A stretch of 64,000 nucleotides of DNA, from positions 62,001 through 126,000 of the forward strand of contig JALQBC010000053.1 of the NCBI GenBank assembly GCA_023375675.1, written 5' to 3'. The translations under genes and the position numbers were made by a program. This DNA is from Cytospora piceicola (lineage: Eukaryota > Ascomycota > Sordariomycetes > Diaporthales > Cytosporaceae). Positions 1 to 12,156 of this stretch are shown piece by piece; position 1 is the stretch's first letter; every line of letters starts with the position of its first letter. The notes beneath the pieces were generated by a model. That model was not told the origin of the DNA. It did no database searches and saw nothing but the letters and a program-made list of their open reading frames with translations.

Positions 1-1400
1 GCGGGGCAACGCATGTCCTGGAGAACTCGGACCATTTCAAGGTGATGTGGCAAGATCTTCTCGGCTCGAAAGACGGCAGCCATTCGACTTTGAGCTCGAG
101 TCCACCCTTCCGCTCACAAGACGGGTTGAAGGAGGTCGCGAGACGCTTCTACCGGGAGATGACCGGGCACTTACTGAGTACAAAGAGCTATGTGCTGGCC
201 GGCAGTACATATGTCGATCTAATAAGGGATGTTGGGAACCTTGTGAACGTGAGTGCATGACTCTTTCCCTTACCGAGGTGCTCGACTCTGCTAAGTCTTT
301 CTGAATAGGTACATTTTGTCTCCCGTCTCTTCAATATCCCCCTGATAACCACCTCAAACCCTAAGGGTCTCTATACCGAGGAAGAACTGTATTCTATCCT
401 AGCACTCATCTTCATTACCGTCTTCCTGGATAATGATGCCGTGAAGACCTTTCCCTTAAGACAAGCGGCCAAGACCGTGAGTGAGCAGTTATGCGAGCTC
501 GTCGAGTCTCACGTGGGTGCTACCAAGGGCTGGGGGCTTAGGGGGTGGTTCTCCGGCGGCGAGGAAAGGAACGATCCGGTACAAGTCCATGGATCGAACA
601 TGGTTGAGGGCTGGTTGAAGGGAGGTATGAGCGCGTCTGGTATTGCTAGTGGACAGGTCCTACCCACTATTGCTTCCCTGGTGCCGAGCCAAGGCATGCT
701 TGTACGTATTTCTTGTTTCCTTTCTCGGCCTGGAACTCTCAACGTTCGCGTACTTCTCGCTGACATCGTCGCAGTTCGCTCAAGCTGTGGACTTCTACCT
801 GTCGCCAGCCGGCAAAGAGCATCTACCTCGGCTCCATCTCCTGGCCCGCCAGGACCCGTCACAGCAGACTGACTCGGAGCTTCTCGGTTATGCGATGGAG
901 GCTGTCCGCATGGTTGGCTACCTTGGAACATACCGCGAGGCAGCCATCTCGGATGTCATCAATGAAGACAATGGGAAATCTGTTACTGTCAGGCAGGGAG
1001 ACCGCGTCTTTGTCAGCTTCGTAAGTATACACTTATCTATCACTTATTACCAGCCCTCACGCCAAACATACCAACTAACGCACACCTGTAGGCATCCTCT
1101 ACCAAAGACCCATCCTGCTTCCCCAATCCGGAGAAGATCAACCCGAATCGGCCTCTAGAGAGCTACGTGCATTACGGCCTTGGCCCACACGCCTGCCTGG
1201 GGCCTGAAGTGTCCCAGGTTGCGCTGACGGAGATGTTCCGCGCTTTCTTCGGCAAGAAGAACCTCCGACGAGCTCCGGGGCCGCAGGGTGAGCTGAAGAA
1301 TATCTCGAGGGGAGACGGTGTTACTGCCTACCTCACCGAGGACTGGGGCAGTATCTCGCCGGTCCCTACGTCGATGAGGGTGTGCTGGGATGAGGACTAG
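1..1400 (+). CDS. Fatty-acid oxygenase, Ppo family (3' part: cytochrome P450 domain)
   Basis: This is the C-terminal part of a psi-producing oxygenase (linoleate diol/dioxygenase synthase), a fusion of a heme peroxidase and a P450 that makes oxylipin signals from unsaturated fatty acids. Exons are <3-248, 309-701, 775-1020 and 1092-1400, all GT-AG and in frame, giving about 397 residues. The peroxidase half lies left of the window. The K-helix ExxR motif is visible as EAVR (in YAMEAVRM). The heme-binding loop is YGLGPHACLG, with the cysteine codon at 1194-1196. The segments RDVGNLVNVHF and FPLRQAA are typical of this family. The cysteine is informative, because one Aspergillus paralogue (PpoC) is known to lack it; an active P450 half is therefore plausible here. 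The exact Ppo subtype cannot be set without the N-terminal half. Confidence 0.9.
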
Positions 1401-2341
1401 GGGTTGGTGTGGAGCGACACGGCACGTGACAAGATGTCTGGAGGAGAGGACTGGATTTCTACTCATTTCCGCTCCATTACCCTAGGTTAGCTACCAGATT
1501 GTATCAACTCGTACTCTAACATCCGTGATTCGACCTTCGGTTCATGTAAGTAAGTGTATTTTATATATAACCCTAACCTTGAGTATTACTTAGATTCTTG
1601 GCCCCTTGATTTGATAGACCTGGGTAGCAAGCCCTACTTAATTATAACGTACTACGGCCAGCAGAGCCTACTTCTCAAGCCGGGCATGCCGATTTCTAGC
1701 CAAACGCCCTTTCTAGAGATGGTGTTTTGGATTCTGGCATAACACGGGGCTTTTTTTGGGCCTATGGTCTTGGTTACCCTAGGGTACTTCCCAATTTGCC
1801 TATTGAGACACCGGTGTGTCTTCACATCTTCCATTGATGGCAACCTGGAGGCCTCGTCCAGAGGGTAACGGGCGGTACCCCCCTGAAGGGCGTATTGACT
1901 GATAGGCCAGGAAGCCAAGTAGGCTGGGTTGCACTGCACTGCGGCTATGTAGTCGACTTGTCACAGCTGCAGGTGCTATTTGCCGTACAGCCAGCCACAC
2001 TGCAGATAAACGCTGCGATGCAGCCAACCATACTCCCACGTAGCATGTCTGGTCCTCAAATCGATGCTACTACTTACCTTCGATACTACAGGAGGCATGC
2101 CACGTCAGCACCGTTTCCGTGACTGTGCCCCCTCCCTTGGTCCGAAGACTTGCCACCATAGACAGTTGGTCCTGTCCCTACATCGAAAGCCCCCCCCCCC
2201 TTTTTGCCCCTCTAATCCTCCCTCATTCATCTTGAGACTATCAAAACTACTGACTTTCAGAGAGTTTTGTGTTTCTACCATCGGCAAGCACAAGCGACTT
2301 TACTACTCCACCACTACATTGCATAGTGACAACCTCCCAAG
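1401..2341. other. Intergenic spacer between the Ppo gene and the NACHT gene
   Basis: No gene is supported here. The stretch holds the palindrome TACCCTAGGGTA (1775-1786) and an 11-nt C run (2190-2200) about 140 bases upstream of the NACHT start codon, followed by pyrimidine-rich DNA typical of fungal promoters. Confidence 0.6.
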
Positions 2342-5300
2342 ATGGAAGCGCTCGCCGCGATCGGTTTGGCTAGCGCCATCGTTCAATTTGTCGACTTCTC
2401 CTCGACCCTTGTCTCAGGTGCACGTGAGATTTACTCTTCTGCGTCAGGAGCCAAGACCGAATCCGATGCAGCGGATCAAAGCATTGACCGTCTGAGAGAC
2501 CTAACGCGCCGCTTACCCCGTATCGTACTTACAGCGGCCATGACACCGGATGAAAAGAGGCTGGTGGCCCTCAAAGATGGGTGTCATGACGTCTCCCACG
2601 AGCTCGGAGAGATCCTGGGGGCAGGAAGGGCAAAGACACCTGGTTCTAAACGAGCCAGTCTCCGAGCCTCGTGGAACACCATACGAAACACAAAAAAGGT
2701 TGCAAATCTCCAGTCTCGCCTGGACAGATACAGAGCAGAGGTGCTCGGGGTTCTTCAAGCGATGATGAGGTATGTAGCTCATCACCAAGCCTTGCTTTAT
2801 AGCATGGTTAGCGACTGACACTTGGAAGTGATGATGTCTCCGAGATAAAAGGTTACTTGGATTCGTTGATTGAGGCTCAACCGAAATACGCCGAGAGCTT
2901 GCGCGAAGAATTGGGTCGTACGAGAAACTCAATCATCAAAGCTATTCAGGCTGAATCACAAGCAAGCCAGAATGAGCAGCACATCAGAGCAGACGAACAA
3001 CAAGCAAGCCTAGAGCAGATTCATAAGGACCTCGCTCACCTCCTGGAGACGACCAAGGTCATCCCGGCCCAGGATGCTGTACTAGACATGCTGTGGTTCG
3101 AAAGCATCACGACGCGGCAAAGATCTATCAATCCTGCACACGAAGCCACCTTTCGCTGGTTACTAGATCAACTGGAACCCGATCGGTCGACTTCAGGAGA
3201 CGAGACAGAACGTAGCGACTCGGATTTTGGAGACAAGACCAAAGACATCGAAACATACTCTTCCAAACTACGGAGAGAACGAGAGGAGCAAGAGGCGCTC
3301 AAGCGATTTGAAAATCGGAAAGCTTTCCTTGACTGGCTCAGGGTCGGAAGCGGTGTGTTTTACATATCCGGGAAAGCAGGTGCTGGCAAATCTACCCTGA
3401 TGAAATTCTTGTCTCAGGAGGAAAAGACTCACCGGGAACTGCAAGCGTGGGCAGAGGATGACAGGAGGCGGCTTATCCTTGCCCGCTTCTTCTTCTGGAA
3501 CTCCGGAGACCAGCTCCAGAAAAGCCTCGAGGGCCTATACCGGACAATGCTGTGGGACATCTTGCGGCAGTTCCCCGATTTGATCCCACACGCCTTTCCT
3601 GATGCCTGGTCCGCTGCCACCAGCAAGGGAAACAAGAATACACGACATCATCCCTCCTTCCATGTCGAGCTACAGGACTTGCACGACGCCCTTGACCGAT
3701 TGTTCACCAGTCCAGTCACCAGGTTGCAATATAAACTATGCCTGTTCATTGACGGACTGGACGAATTTGATGGAGACTACTGGAACCTATCACAAGCTAT
3801 TTCCTCCTGGGCGACAATGAATAGCGTCAAGTTCTGTGTTTCGAGCCGGCCACACAACGAATTCATGACGATGTTCGCATCCGACCCTTCCAGACATCTC
3901 CGGCTGCACGAATTAACTCGTCAAGATATGCTCAAATTCGTGCAGTCCGAATTCCAGGGCGACGAGCGTTCCGCGGCTATAAAAGCAGAGACACATTATT
4001 ACTTCAGTCTCATAGACGACATTGTTAAGAGAGCGGACGGCATCTTCCTCTGGGTTGGTTTGGTCACATATGAAATGTTGAAAGCCATGGGAAACCATTC
4101 TTCACCGGTGCAACTTCGGCAGAGGCTGGACAGTATACCAAAAGGCCTCGACGGTATTTTCATACGAATGTTCGATGCTATCGATGGACCAGATCGGAGA
4201 AGAGCTGCACAAATGCTTTTAATCATGAAGCTGGAACCAAGCGAGGATTTAAACGCTCCTAACCGCTGGGTCTACACTCATTCAATGATGGATGAAATAA
4301 TAGACAATCCTCAAATGCTGGAGGCTATCTTTTCAGGCAAAACTGGGCCTCCAATGATGTCTGCGACCTGGGAACCCAGCTCTCAAGTGACCGCTGCTAG
4401 GTTGATAGCCAGGTGCAATGGTCTTGTCGAAGTTGCACCTTTGAACTCTGGCCGCTTAGAACTTTCCGATTTCAAGTTGCAGTTCATACATCGCTCGGTG
4501 AGCGACTTTTTGGACGATGAGGATATTCATGGTGAAATCCTCAAATTGGCAGGTGGCTTCTGCCCTTGGACAGCCTTTGTTCATTCTATGCTCGTACTGC
4601 TCAAGGTTTTCGGCCTCTACCATTTGGACACAGGATACACCATTGACTCTATCTTAAGAGCCTGCGCGACAGCAGAATCTATGGGTCTTCCACCTTTCAC
4701 CAAAGAGATGGGAGCTCTCATTCATATATGCCGTCAATTGGCAAAAGCCGACGAGAATGGTTGTATCAGTATTGTCGTTCATCATTTCGGAATTGAACGA
4801 ACTAGACTCTTATTTGACTCTGCTCACTATTTGGAAACACCGTCTGATGACATAGATTCAACAATACTTAGCCAGGGGATTCTAAGAGGCTGCATCAACC
4901 CTTGTTTGGAGCGGGTGGCTCAGGACATGGCCCTCATGACCCCGAGGCCTAGGACCAACATCCTGCTAGTCACAGCTATGGTCGATCTCCGTATTGCAGG
5001 TAGCCCGCATCGAAGCTCAAGTGGGAAAGCCCGACATGCTCCCGGGAGAGCTGTCCCAACCGATCTGATGATACATCGCATTCTTAGTATCGACCCATCT
5101 TCTATCAACGCTCCTTCTTTCTCCTGCCGGCGGGATTCAGAACTCGAATATTTCCCCAATCCATCTTGGACTACCTGGACGACCTTTCTTTTCGTGCTCT
5201 GGTATCGTGTACTTCATTTGCACAAGATAAAGGATAACCCGGAACGGCACCAGGAGTACGGATTTGGCAAACAGAAAATTTCGAACATGATCCAGCTCTT

Positions 5301-5766
5301 CCTAGAGCATGACGCCGATGCATCGGTCTGTTTTGTCTTTTGCGATTGGAATCGCTACATACAGATACGTGACGGCACGCAGCAGCTCGAAGAATTCGAT
5401 ACTAGGGACATTGTATCATTTGCTACCATGCCAGCGGTGGTTGAAAGCTGGGGTATACCGCTTGGGTCGAAAACGCGCCAACTTATGAATCAACATGCAC
5501 AGCGGTATGGATCAGTATGGAATGTCGCTAGGGTCATCAATTTTTTCAAGGCGACTGAAACACCTAAAGTAAATATACGACAACTAAGTTCCCAAGATCT
5601 GGTTTCTGGGGATCTCATATTGATAAAGGTTGTCGCATTCACGCAGTTGCAGGATATCAAGGATGAAGTTATTAAAGAAGAGTTGGAGTGGCAGTATATG
5701 AACCCCGGGTGGCATGATGAAGATGACCCTCTACAAAGGTTGCGCCTGCCACGGATATACTGTTGA
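2342..5766 (+). CDS. NACHT-domain STAND (NLR-like) protein
   Basis: A 1121-residue fungal NLR-like signalling NTPase, a class linked to non-self recognition and regulated cell death. Exon 1 is 2342-2769 and exon 2 is 2829-5766, with a 59-nt intron (gtatgt...ag); the split codon gives Ser. Residues 1-140 begin MEALAAIGLASAIVQFVDF, resembling the helical HeLo/SesA-like N-terminal segment of fungal STAND proteins (inference). A charged, coiled-coil-like stretch follows (about 150-205). Next is the family linker with TFRWLLDQ, then Walker A GKAGAGKST (about 323-331) and Walker B LFIDGLDEF (about 446-455). The C-terminal half (about 600-1121) shows no clear ankyrin, WD40 or TPR array; only one weak ankyrin-like patch (LFLEHDADAS) is visible. 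The ATPase core looks intact. The function is inferred from the family only. Confidence 0.9.
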
Positions 5767-6882
5767 GCTGTTTAGTCATCCCAGATACCCTCTCGAATAT
5801 CAATGTTCTTGTTTATTTTGTTTGGCATAAATCTTACAATGTACATAGACTCGTACTCAGCACTTAAGAGGCGGATAGCTTCGAGTTGCCAAGGTGTTGA
5901 TTATAGGGCAGCATCGGTAACTCATGTTTCCTAATTCATCCTCGTATGTACGGAGGTCAAACTACTATCATTGCGAGACAACCTAGAGAAAGCCTTAAAG
6001 ATTTCGTCACAGAAGGAGGTGTGAGTTGTCAACTGGTTAGATATGTCCCGTCCAGTTTCTCGAAGCGGAGACTGAAGCACCCGTGGACTGCATATTTGCT
6101 GCAATGGCAGTCCAAGTGCACAATCTGGACATTGAAAACCAGGCTGTACTAAATGTCTCCTTCAAAGCTTCCTATAACCAGGTAATTCTTAGTTCTCAAC
6201 CAAAGACCAAAAGCGGAATTTCGGGGTATGACCTCAATGCTCTTCGATAGGCTTAAGTTGCATAACATGGAAAACAATCACTGATATAATTGATTCAATG
6301 TTGACAGACTGGACCCGTATATGTTGGCATGTAAGCTTGGAAGGAAATTCTGGCCTTGTTCTTGCACCCCGGCTGTGGGCATTGTACAACGATGCGAATA
6401 ATATAGGACGTGCCGGGCCCCATGGGAAAACATGCAACCGCGATCGTTGTTTACCTACATTCTTTGTGTGTGTGGATTTCCCGACCCCAGTCCTGCCTAC
6501 CTAGGTACTTAATCAACTAGCTTTTAACAAACTGACCTTTCCCCGATATTTAATTGTATTCCTTTGATGATAGACAAGTTGCGTCACAAAGCAATTTCGG
6601 GCTATGTATCTAAGTAGTTTGTGAACATTGAAGGGTTCCCGCCTCGTCAAAGCCGACCAGTCTTTCGTCTAAATATGGTAATACGCAAGTTCCATTGTCA
6701 ACAGGTATCAAGTGCTTCCAGCCCGTGGACGATTCGTGTATTTATTTGGTCCGGCCATGCCAGGAAAACATGATTTTATCCGAGCGTATTCATACAGCAG
6801 CCAGGGACCAATACGAAAAGCCTAACAGTTTAGAAACATTACAAGCATTTTCAAACCCCCCAAAGATAGTTAAACATTTTCC
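5767..6882. other. Intergenic spacer, no gene seen
   Basis: About 1.1 kb with only short ORFs lacking recognisable protein sequence. It contains a TACCTAGGTA palindrome at 6498-6507. Confidence 0.55.
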
Positions 6883-7776
6883 ATGGCCGGTAACGCGAAC
6901 CTAACAGTTAGTGAGCAGTTCGAAAGGGCGGTAGAGCTTGGTCGATTTGCAGCCATTGGCGCACCACCCCCTCCTGCGCCAGCACCTGCCGGGCCAAACA
7001 TGCTTCAGCTACTCCCGTACGAGCTCAGACGGCAAGTCTTTCGAGACAGACTTGTCGATACAGCTACCCGCATTGAATTGGATAACCTCCGACCACACCC
7101 ATCTTTCTACATCTCCCAGCAGCTGGGCGCCGAGGCACTGAGCGTGTATACACAGGAGAACACATTCACCGCCAAGGTGTTCTCCAACTACCTTGATATC
7201 TATCTAATCCGCAAGAACATACGTAAGGGGAGATGGGACCGGGCCAGGTTTAGAGACCCCGGAGAGCCGAGAAGGCACAGGTTGATCCCGAGAAGGGCGG
7301 GCACGGCGCAGTGGCCAGGCTCACGCCTGGCGACGAACCGTTCGTGGACGGCGTCAGACCTTGCGTACACCTCGGGAAGGCTCCGGGCCACCAGGAGGAG
7401 GTTCCTGCAGCGTCCGGAAGCCCGGTTCAGGAATGTCGATATCGTCGTCCAGGCACCCGAATCCAACCTGTCAGCCTTCCTGAGAGCCAAACTGGAAGTG
7501 TCGGTGCTTGAACTGAGGTTCGTCCAGGGGAATTTGGTAATGAACGCCACGCCACCCATCACGAGACCTCCCTTTCCGTCAATCTGGCCTCCGGCGGCCA
7601 ATGTTGGGAATGGCCAGCTGCCGTATCGGAAGTCCTGCTGGAAGATGCACAAGAAGGCGAGGAGTGTGGCGAGAAGGATATATCGGGCTGAGCTGGCGGC
7701 CAACAATGGTAGCTTCGCGGGGTTTACGCTTGAGCACTTGAGGCAGATCGCTGGAGCGTTTGTTTATTGGCCGTGA
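6883..7776 (+). CDS. Hypothetical protein with an F-box/2EXR-like N-terminal motif
   Basis: A single-exon ORF of 297 residues starting at ATG 6883. After a proline/alanine-rich stretch (about 26-38) comes MLQLLPYELRRQVFRDRLVD, which resembles the LPxELRxxI/VF motif opening fungal F-box-like and 2EXR proteins. The middle (about 110-170) is very arginine-rich (for example RKNIRKGRWDRARF). No membrane segment or signal peptide is seen. The resemblance is short, so a ubiquitin-ligase adaptor role is only a guess. An antisense ORF (7200-7706) overlaps it but looks like a shadow. Confidence 0.6.
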   Translation: MAGNANLTVSEQFERAVELGRFAAIGAPPPPAPAPAGPNMLQLLPYELRRQVFRDRLVDTATRIELDNLRPHPSFYISQQLGAEALSVYTQENTFTAKVFSNYLDIYLIRKNIRKGRWDRARFRDPGEPRRHRLIPRRAGTAQWPGSRLATNRSWTASDLAYTSGRLRATRRRFLQRPEARFRNVDIVVQAPESNLSAFLRAKLEVSVLELRFVQGNLVMNATPPITRPPFPSIWPPAANVGNGQLPYRKSCWKMHKKARSVARRIYRAELAANNGSFAGFTLEHLRQIAGAFVYWP

Positions 7777-8493
7777 TTTGTTTGGTAGTAACGTTTAGTG
7801 GAATTATTGTACATAATAATTTGTTTCTGTTTGATGTTTCAAGGAGCACATTCGACGCCAAATGCCTCCCACACGCTTCACCTTCAGAACAAGTGTGTTA
7901 GGTAGGTAAAAAGGGACGGCATGGTTTATAGAGGAGAGGAAGGTGGGCGTTCCATCGGTTTAATGTATTTCCGCTTTAAGCATATACTGGTACTGTGTAC
8001 ATAGTAATCATCTACCTCGCTTATTAACAACGTCAGTGTGGCCGGATCACGGCGTTGCATGTCCGGGCCGGCCGGGCCGTTCCTGGTGGTGTCACGGATC
8101 ACAAATCCGGAGGCTCGGGGCCCACTTCTCGCCGCTAATTGCTAATTGCAGGTGTATGAAGTCATAGCCATGTTCTTCCTTGTGACGACACTCTGACATG
8201 CTTTGAAGAAGGCGAGAAAGTAAGGATGATCGATCATGATGTTTGGACATGATGTCTGATGGTACTTAAAGGATCGCTGCTCGACTTCAATTGCCGTTCT
8301 ACTACTAACTTTCCATTGTACATTGTAAAACGAACCTTTTCCCTGCCTACACATACAAACGATATCCTCCACCCATTTCCTACCTACTCTTAGTTTCAAA
8401 CAATAGTTGTAAACAAAACTGCGAAACACAACGATACCACCCCCTACCTAATTCTTACGACCAACCGGATCACACATCCATACATCCTCCAAA
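7777..8493. other. Intergenic spacer / promoter region of phosphomannose isomerase
   Basis: No gene is supported. The last 200 bases before the start codon at 8494 are pyrimidine-rich on the + strand (repeated CCTACC/CCTCC blocks), as expected for the promoter and 5' UTR of a well-expressed fungal gene. Confidence 0.55.
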
Positions 8494-9791
8494 ATGGCAC
8501 CACCACAACGTGTTTTCCAGCTGAGCGGCACATGCAACAACTACCCATGGGGAAAGAAGGGAAAGCAGTCGCTTGCTGCACAGCTCTGCCAGAAGACACC
8601 AGGCTTAGACTTCAAGATCAAGGAAGACGAGTTCTACTCGGAGATGTGGTTTGGCGACTACCCAGACTTCCCTGCCCGAGTACTCGAGACCGGCGAGCTG
8701 CTGGCAGACGCAATTAAGAAGGACCAAGCTACGCTTCTCGGCAAGAAAGTTCTCGACAACCTGGATCCTCAACTGCCTTTCCTCCCAAAGGTAAGGGAAA
8801 CCCTCATCTACCTCGTAAGAGGTTCAGAATAGGAACAATAGCTGATAGCCGAGAGCAGATCCTCTCAATCGCAAAAGCACTACCACTACAGCTCCACCCT
8901 AACAAGGAGCTCGCCACCAAGTTACATAAGCAAGACCCTGACCAGTTCACCGATCCCAACCATAAGCCCGAGATCGCCGTTGCACTGTCATTTTTCGAGG
9001 TCTTCGCCGGATTCAAACCCCTGGCAGATATCCAGGCCATCTTTACCCTCTCCCCCCTGAGCGCCTTCCTGCCCGCCGCCCCCGTGGAGAAATGGACAAA
9101 TGAGACCCTCCGGGAAGTAACCCGCAACCTACTCAAGGCCGACGAGGCCGCGGTCAAGACGGTCGAGAAGGAGCTGCTCAGCACGCCCCGCTCAGCGCTG
9201 GCCCAAGTAAAAGCCGAGTTCATCCAGGACCTGCTCCCCCGCCTGCAAGACCAGTACGACCCCGGCGACGCGGGCTCCCTCGTGGCGCTGACGTGCATGA
9301 ACTTCATGACCTTCCAGCCCCTGGACGCCATCTACATCCCCGCCGACGGCATCCACGCCTACCTGTCGGGCGACATCGTCGAGTGCATGGCGCGCTCCAA
9401 CAACGTCCTCAACGTGGGCTTCTGCCCGGCCGCCGACAGGAACAACGTCGACGTGTTCGCCAACACGCTCACATTCAAGAGCCACAGCAGGGAGGACGTG
9501 GTGCTGCCCCGCCAGAAGAGCGAGAGGAGCAAGACGGGCAAGACGCAGGTGTACAAGCCGCCCATGAGCGAGTTCGACATGCTCGTGGCCGACCTCAAGG
9601 CCGGCGAGAGCGACGAGGTCAAGGCCGGCGAGGGGCCCGGCGTGATGATCGTCACCAAGGGGTCGGGCAAGATGAGCGCGGACGGGAAGGTGTTTGACCT
9701 GAAGGAGGGCTTCATCTACTACGTGGCTCCTGGTGTGGATGTGAAGTGGGAGACGGAGGGTGGGTTGCAGGTATTCGAGGCTGTGATCTAA
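8494..9791 (+). CDS. Mannose-6-phosphate isomerase (type I phosphomannose isomerase)
   Basis: This zinc enzyme interconverts fructose-6-phosphate and mannose-6-phosphate in the cytosol, feeding GDP-mannose synthesis for protein glycosylation, GPI anchors and cell-wall mannan. Exons are 8494-8790 and 8859-9791 (68-nt phase-0 intron), giving 409 residues, close to the usual fungal length. The opening FQLSGTCNNYPWGKKG is characteristic. Expected zinc ligands are visible: Gln110 and His112 in LQLHPNKE, Glu137 in HKPEIAVAL, and His265 in IPADGIHAYLSG. The first three are offset by one residue from the published Candida enzyme ligands (Q111, H113, E138). The C-terminal cupin-like part is complete. 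The gene is single-copy in this window and looks fully intact. Confidence 0.96.
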
Positions 9792-10030
9792 AGGAGGGGG
9801 GTTTTAGTAGCGATATTTGACTGTAGAATTTACTACAATGGATGTCATGAACACTCAGTGAGTGTAAATACTTTACTCGTCCTAACTTCACATTGGTGGG
9901 AAAGGTATGTGAGAGGTCAGGATGATTGCTTAGAGGTAAATCAACTGCCTCTAGAGTTTCAGGGGTGATTGCCATGAAGTAATACGTAAATATCGCGGTC
10001 ACAACAACTATAGTGGGGTATGTCAATACA

Positions 10031-10081
10031 TTGGCCTCACTTGCACATAGTGGAGTATATAAGACGTTGGCCTCACTTGCA
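10031..10081. repeat. 15-bp direct repeat in the ankyrin-gene promoter
   Basis: TTGGCCTCACTTGCA occurs at 10031-10045 and again at 10067-10081, 36 bases apart. One copy lies on each side of the upstream TATATAA box (10056-10062). Confidence 0.8.
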
Positions 10082-10096
10082 GTAATTATATATAAA
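10056..10096 (+). promoter_or_regulatory. Two TATA-like boxes upstream of the ankyrin gene
   Basis: TATATAA at 10056-10062 and TATATAAA at 10089-10096 lie about 100 and 67 bases upstream of the ATG at 10163. The nearer one leaves room for a short 5' UTR. Assignment is by sequence and spacing only. Confidence 0.45.
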
Positions 10097-10162
10097 CCAT
10101 TCTGCTGCTGCAACACTTACATTTTTGTCGACTCACAAGACAACCCTGAACCAAACTGAATT

Positions 10163-12156
10163 ATGACATCCCCTTCCACCTCAATGTCAGTCTCACGATA
10201 CGACAAATTTCGGAAACGTTGGCAAGGCTTGGTGCTTCGCGACCACGACGGCACGCTCCTTTACGACCCCCCATGGAAGACTCTCGTCAGCGCCATAATC
10301 ACAAATAACGACGTGTTTCTCGTGAAGCAGTGGCTCGAGAAGAACCCCTACGCCCAAGGACTCGGCGAGATAACCGACACCCGGCCGTTCCACACGGCCA
10401 TCTGCCACGGCAGTATCGATTGCCTCCGCCTGATGCTGGAGTACTGGGCCGCGAGCCCCTCGACGACGCCGACGCCCGCGCCCGCGCCCGCTGAGCGCGA
10501 GTACGACCTGCTGCCGCTCGCCTGCCGTTACGCCCGGCCTGACGTGGTGCGCTTGCTGATGGACGAGAGCCGGCCGTGGGCCGCCCGGCTCACGAGGCTC
10601 CACGAGAGGAAGGGCCCTGACGGCACCCGCATGGAATCGGCCCTGATGGCGGCTGCATCGTCCGCCGGCGCCAGCTGGAGGTGTACGGCCGAGGGGATGC
10701 GGGACGCCGAGGAGCTCATGTGCTTGCTTCTCGACATGGGGGCCTGTGCCCGTGATGTTGAGTACTGTGAAAAGGGAGCATACCCAGATGCCGACGTCTC
10801 CCAGCTTTCGGCCACGGTGTTGACCCGGGCCATGCCTTGGGCCAGCGCCTATATTGTGCGGCGTCTAATCGACGGAGGAGCTGATGTACATGCCAAGGTG
10901 ATAGTTGCCAACCCAGATAGCGATTCCAGGTACTATGGACCAGTATACTGTTCTCGGGACGCTACCGCGCTTCATGTTGGAAGTTACCATTTCAACACCG
11001 AGGCAATCCAGGTGTTATTGGAGAAAGGAGGGAGTGAAGTCAGCGCAGCAGGTATGGCATCATGCCGCGACGACAACGGCCGCACGCCCCTTCACTGGGC
11101 TACTGGAAGCCACGGGTTTCCTGGCACGTACCCACACGAACACGACGACGACACCATCGACGTCTTCACCTCGAAGGCCATCAGCACCGTCAAGCTCCTC
11201 CTGGCCGCCAACGCCGACACCATCAACGCACGGGACGTGCATGGAGACGCGCCACTGCACCTCGCCGTACGGAGACACAAGGAAGGCCCCGGTAGACGCC
11301 CCTGGACCTACAACATCATCCAGGTACTGTGCGAGAGCGGCGCAGACGCGGGCGTGCGCGACAACCGAGGGCAGACCCCACTGCACCATGTGTTCAGCCA
11401 CTGCGATGCACCACTGCCTACCGAGGCGGCGCTTGCCATCCTCTTGATGGGGCACGGCGCCAAGGTGGGCGACGTCGATGCAGGTGGCAAAACGGTGATG
11501 CACTTTGTCGCGCAGAAATGTGAGTAACATCGACACAAGAGAGAAGCGAGTTCTCCGCCTTTTGGTTCCCGCATGTCCCCCGAGTCCCAAGATGTGTTCA
11601 ATCCGGGAGCATCAAAGGTCGGGTCGCACCAAATACTCCTGGCCCCTTGTCCCGCGATCTCCGTCCCTCCCTCAGTCTCTTTTTAAGCCAATTACTGACT
11701 CGATCGCTCCTTGTAGTGCTCAACGTCGATATGGTGCGCGTTTTGCTGGACAATGCAGGCTGCCCAGCCGAGGACATCCTCCGCGCCGTCGACGCGGAGG
11801 GCAACACGCCGCTGCATATAGCCGCCGGGAAGGGCGATATAGGGGGGGATAGTCAGCAAGCCCGGATGCGGCCGGTAGAGATGACAGAGGGAAGACTGGA
11901 AGACCGGCTGCGGGAGCAGGATGCGATGATGATGGCGCTGCTGCCACATGGCCGGGGAGGGGGAGTGGAAGGGCCTGACAAAGGGGACAGTGGCGCTGGC
12001 CTTTCACTGTTGGATATACCGAACGCGGCCGGCCAGACGCCGAGAGAGTTGAAGGAGGCGACACGGAGGAAGTGGAGAGCGGATTACGAGGTCGAACAGG
12101 CAGCTGAGGAAAATCGGAGGGAAATGGACAAGGAAAGGGCTGCGGGAAGGCGTTGA
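10163..12156 (+). CDS. Ankyrin-repeat protein
   Basis: Exons are 10163-11519 and 11717-12156, with a 197-nt intron (long for this window) starting gtgagt, giving 598 residues. Ankyrin-type units are visible: degenerate ones near residues 74 (FHTAICHGSIDCLRLML) and 116 (LLPLACRYARPDVVRLLMD). Clear ones are near 303 (NGRTPLHWAT), 356 (HGDAPLHLAV), 398 (RGQTPLHHVF), 438 (GGKTVMHFVA) and, in exon 2, about 475 (EGNTPLHIAAGKG). The tail (about 545-598) is charged and probably helical. There is no NACHT, membrane or enzymatic domain, so it is probably a soluble protein-interaction scaffold. The molecular partner cannot be inferred. It converges with the sulfide:quinone oxidoreductase gene. Confidence 0.85.
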
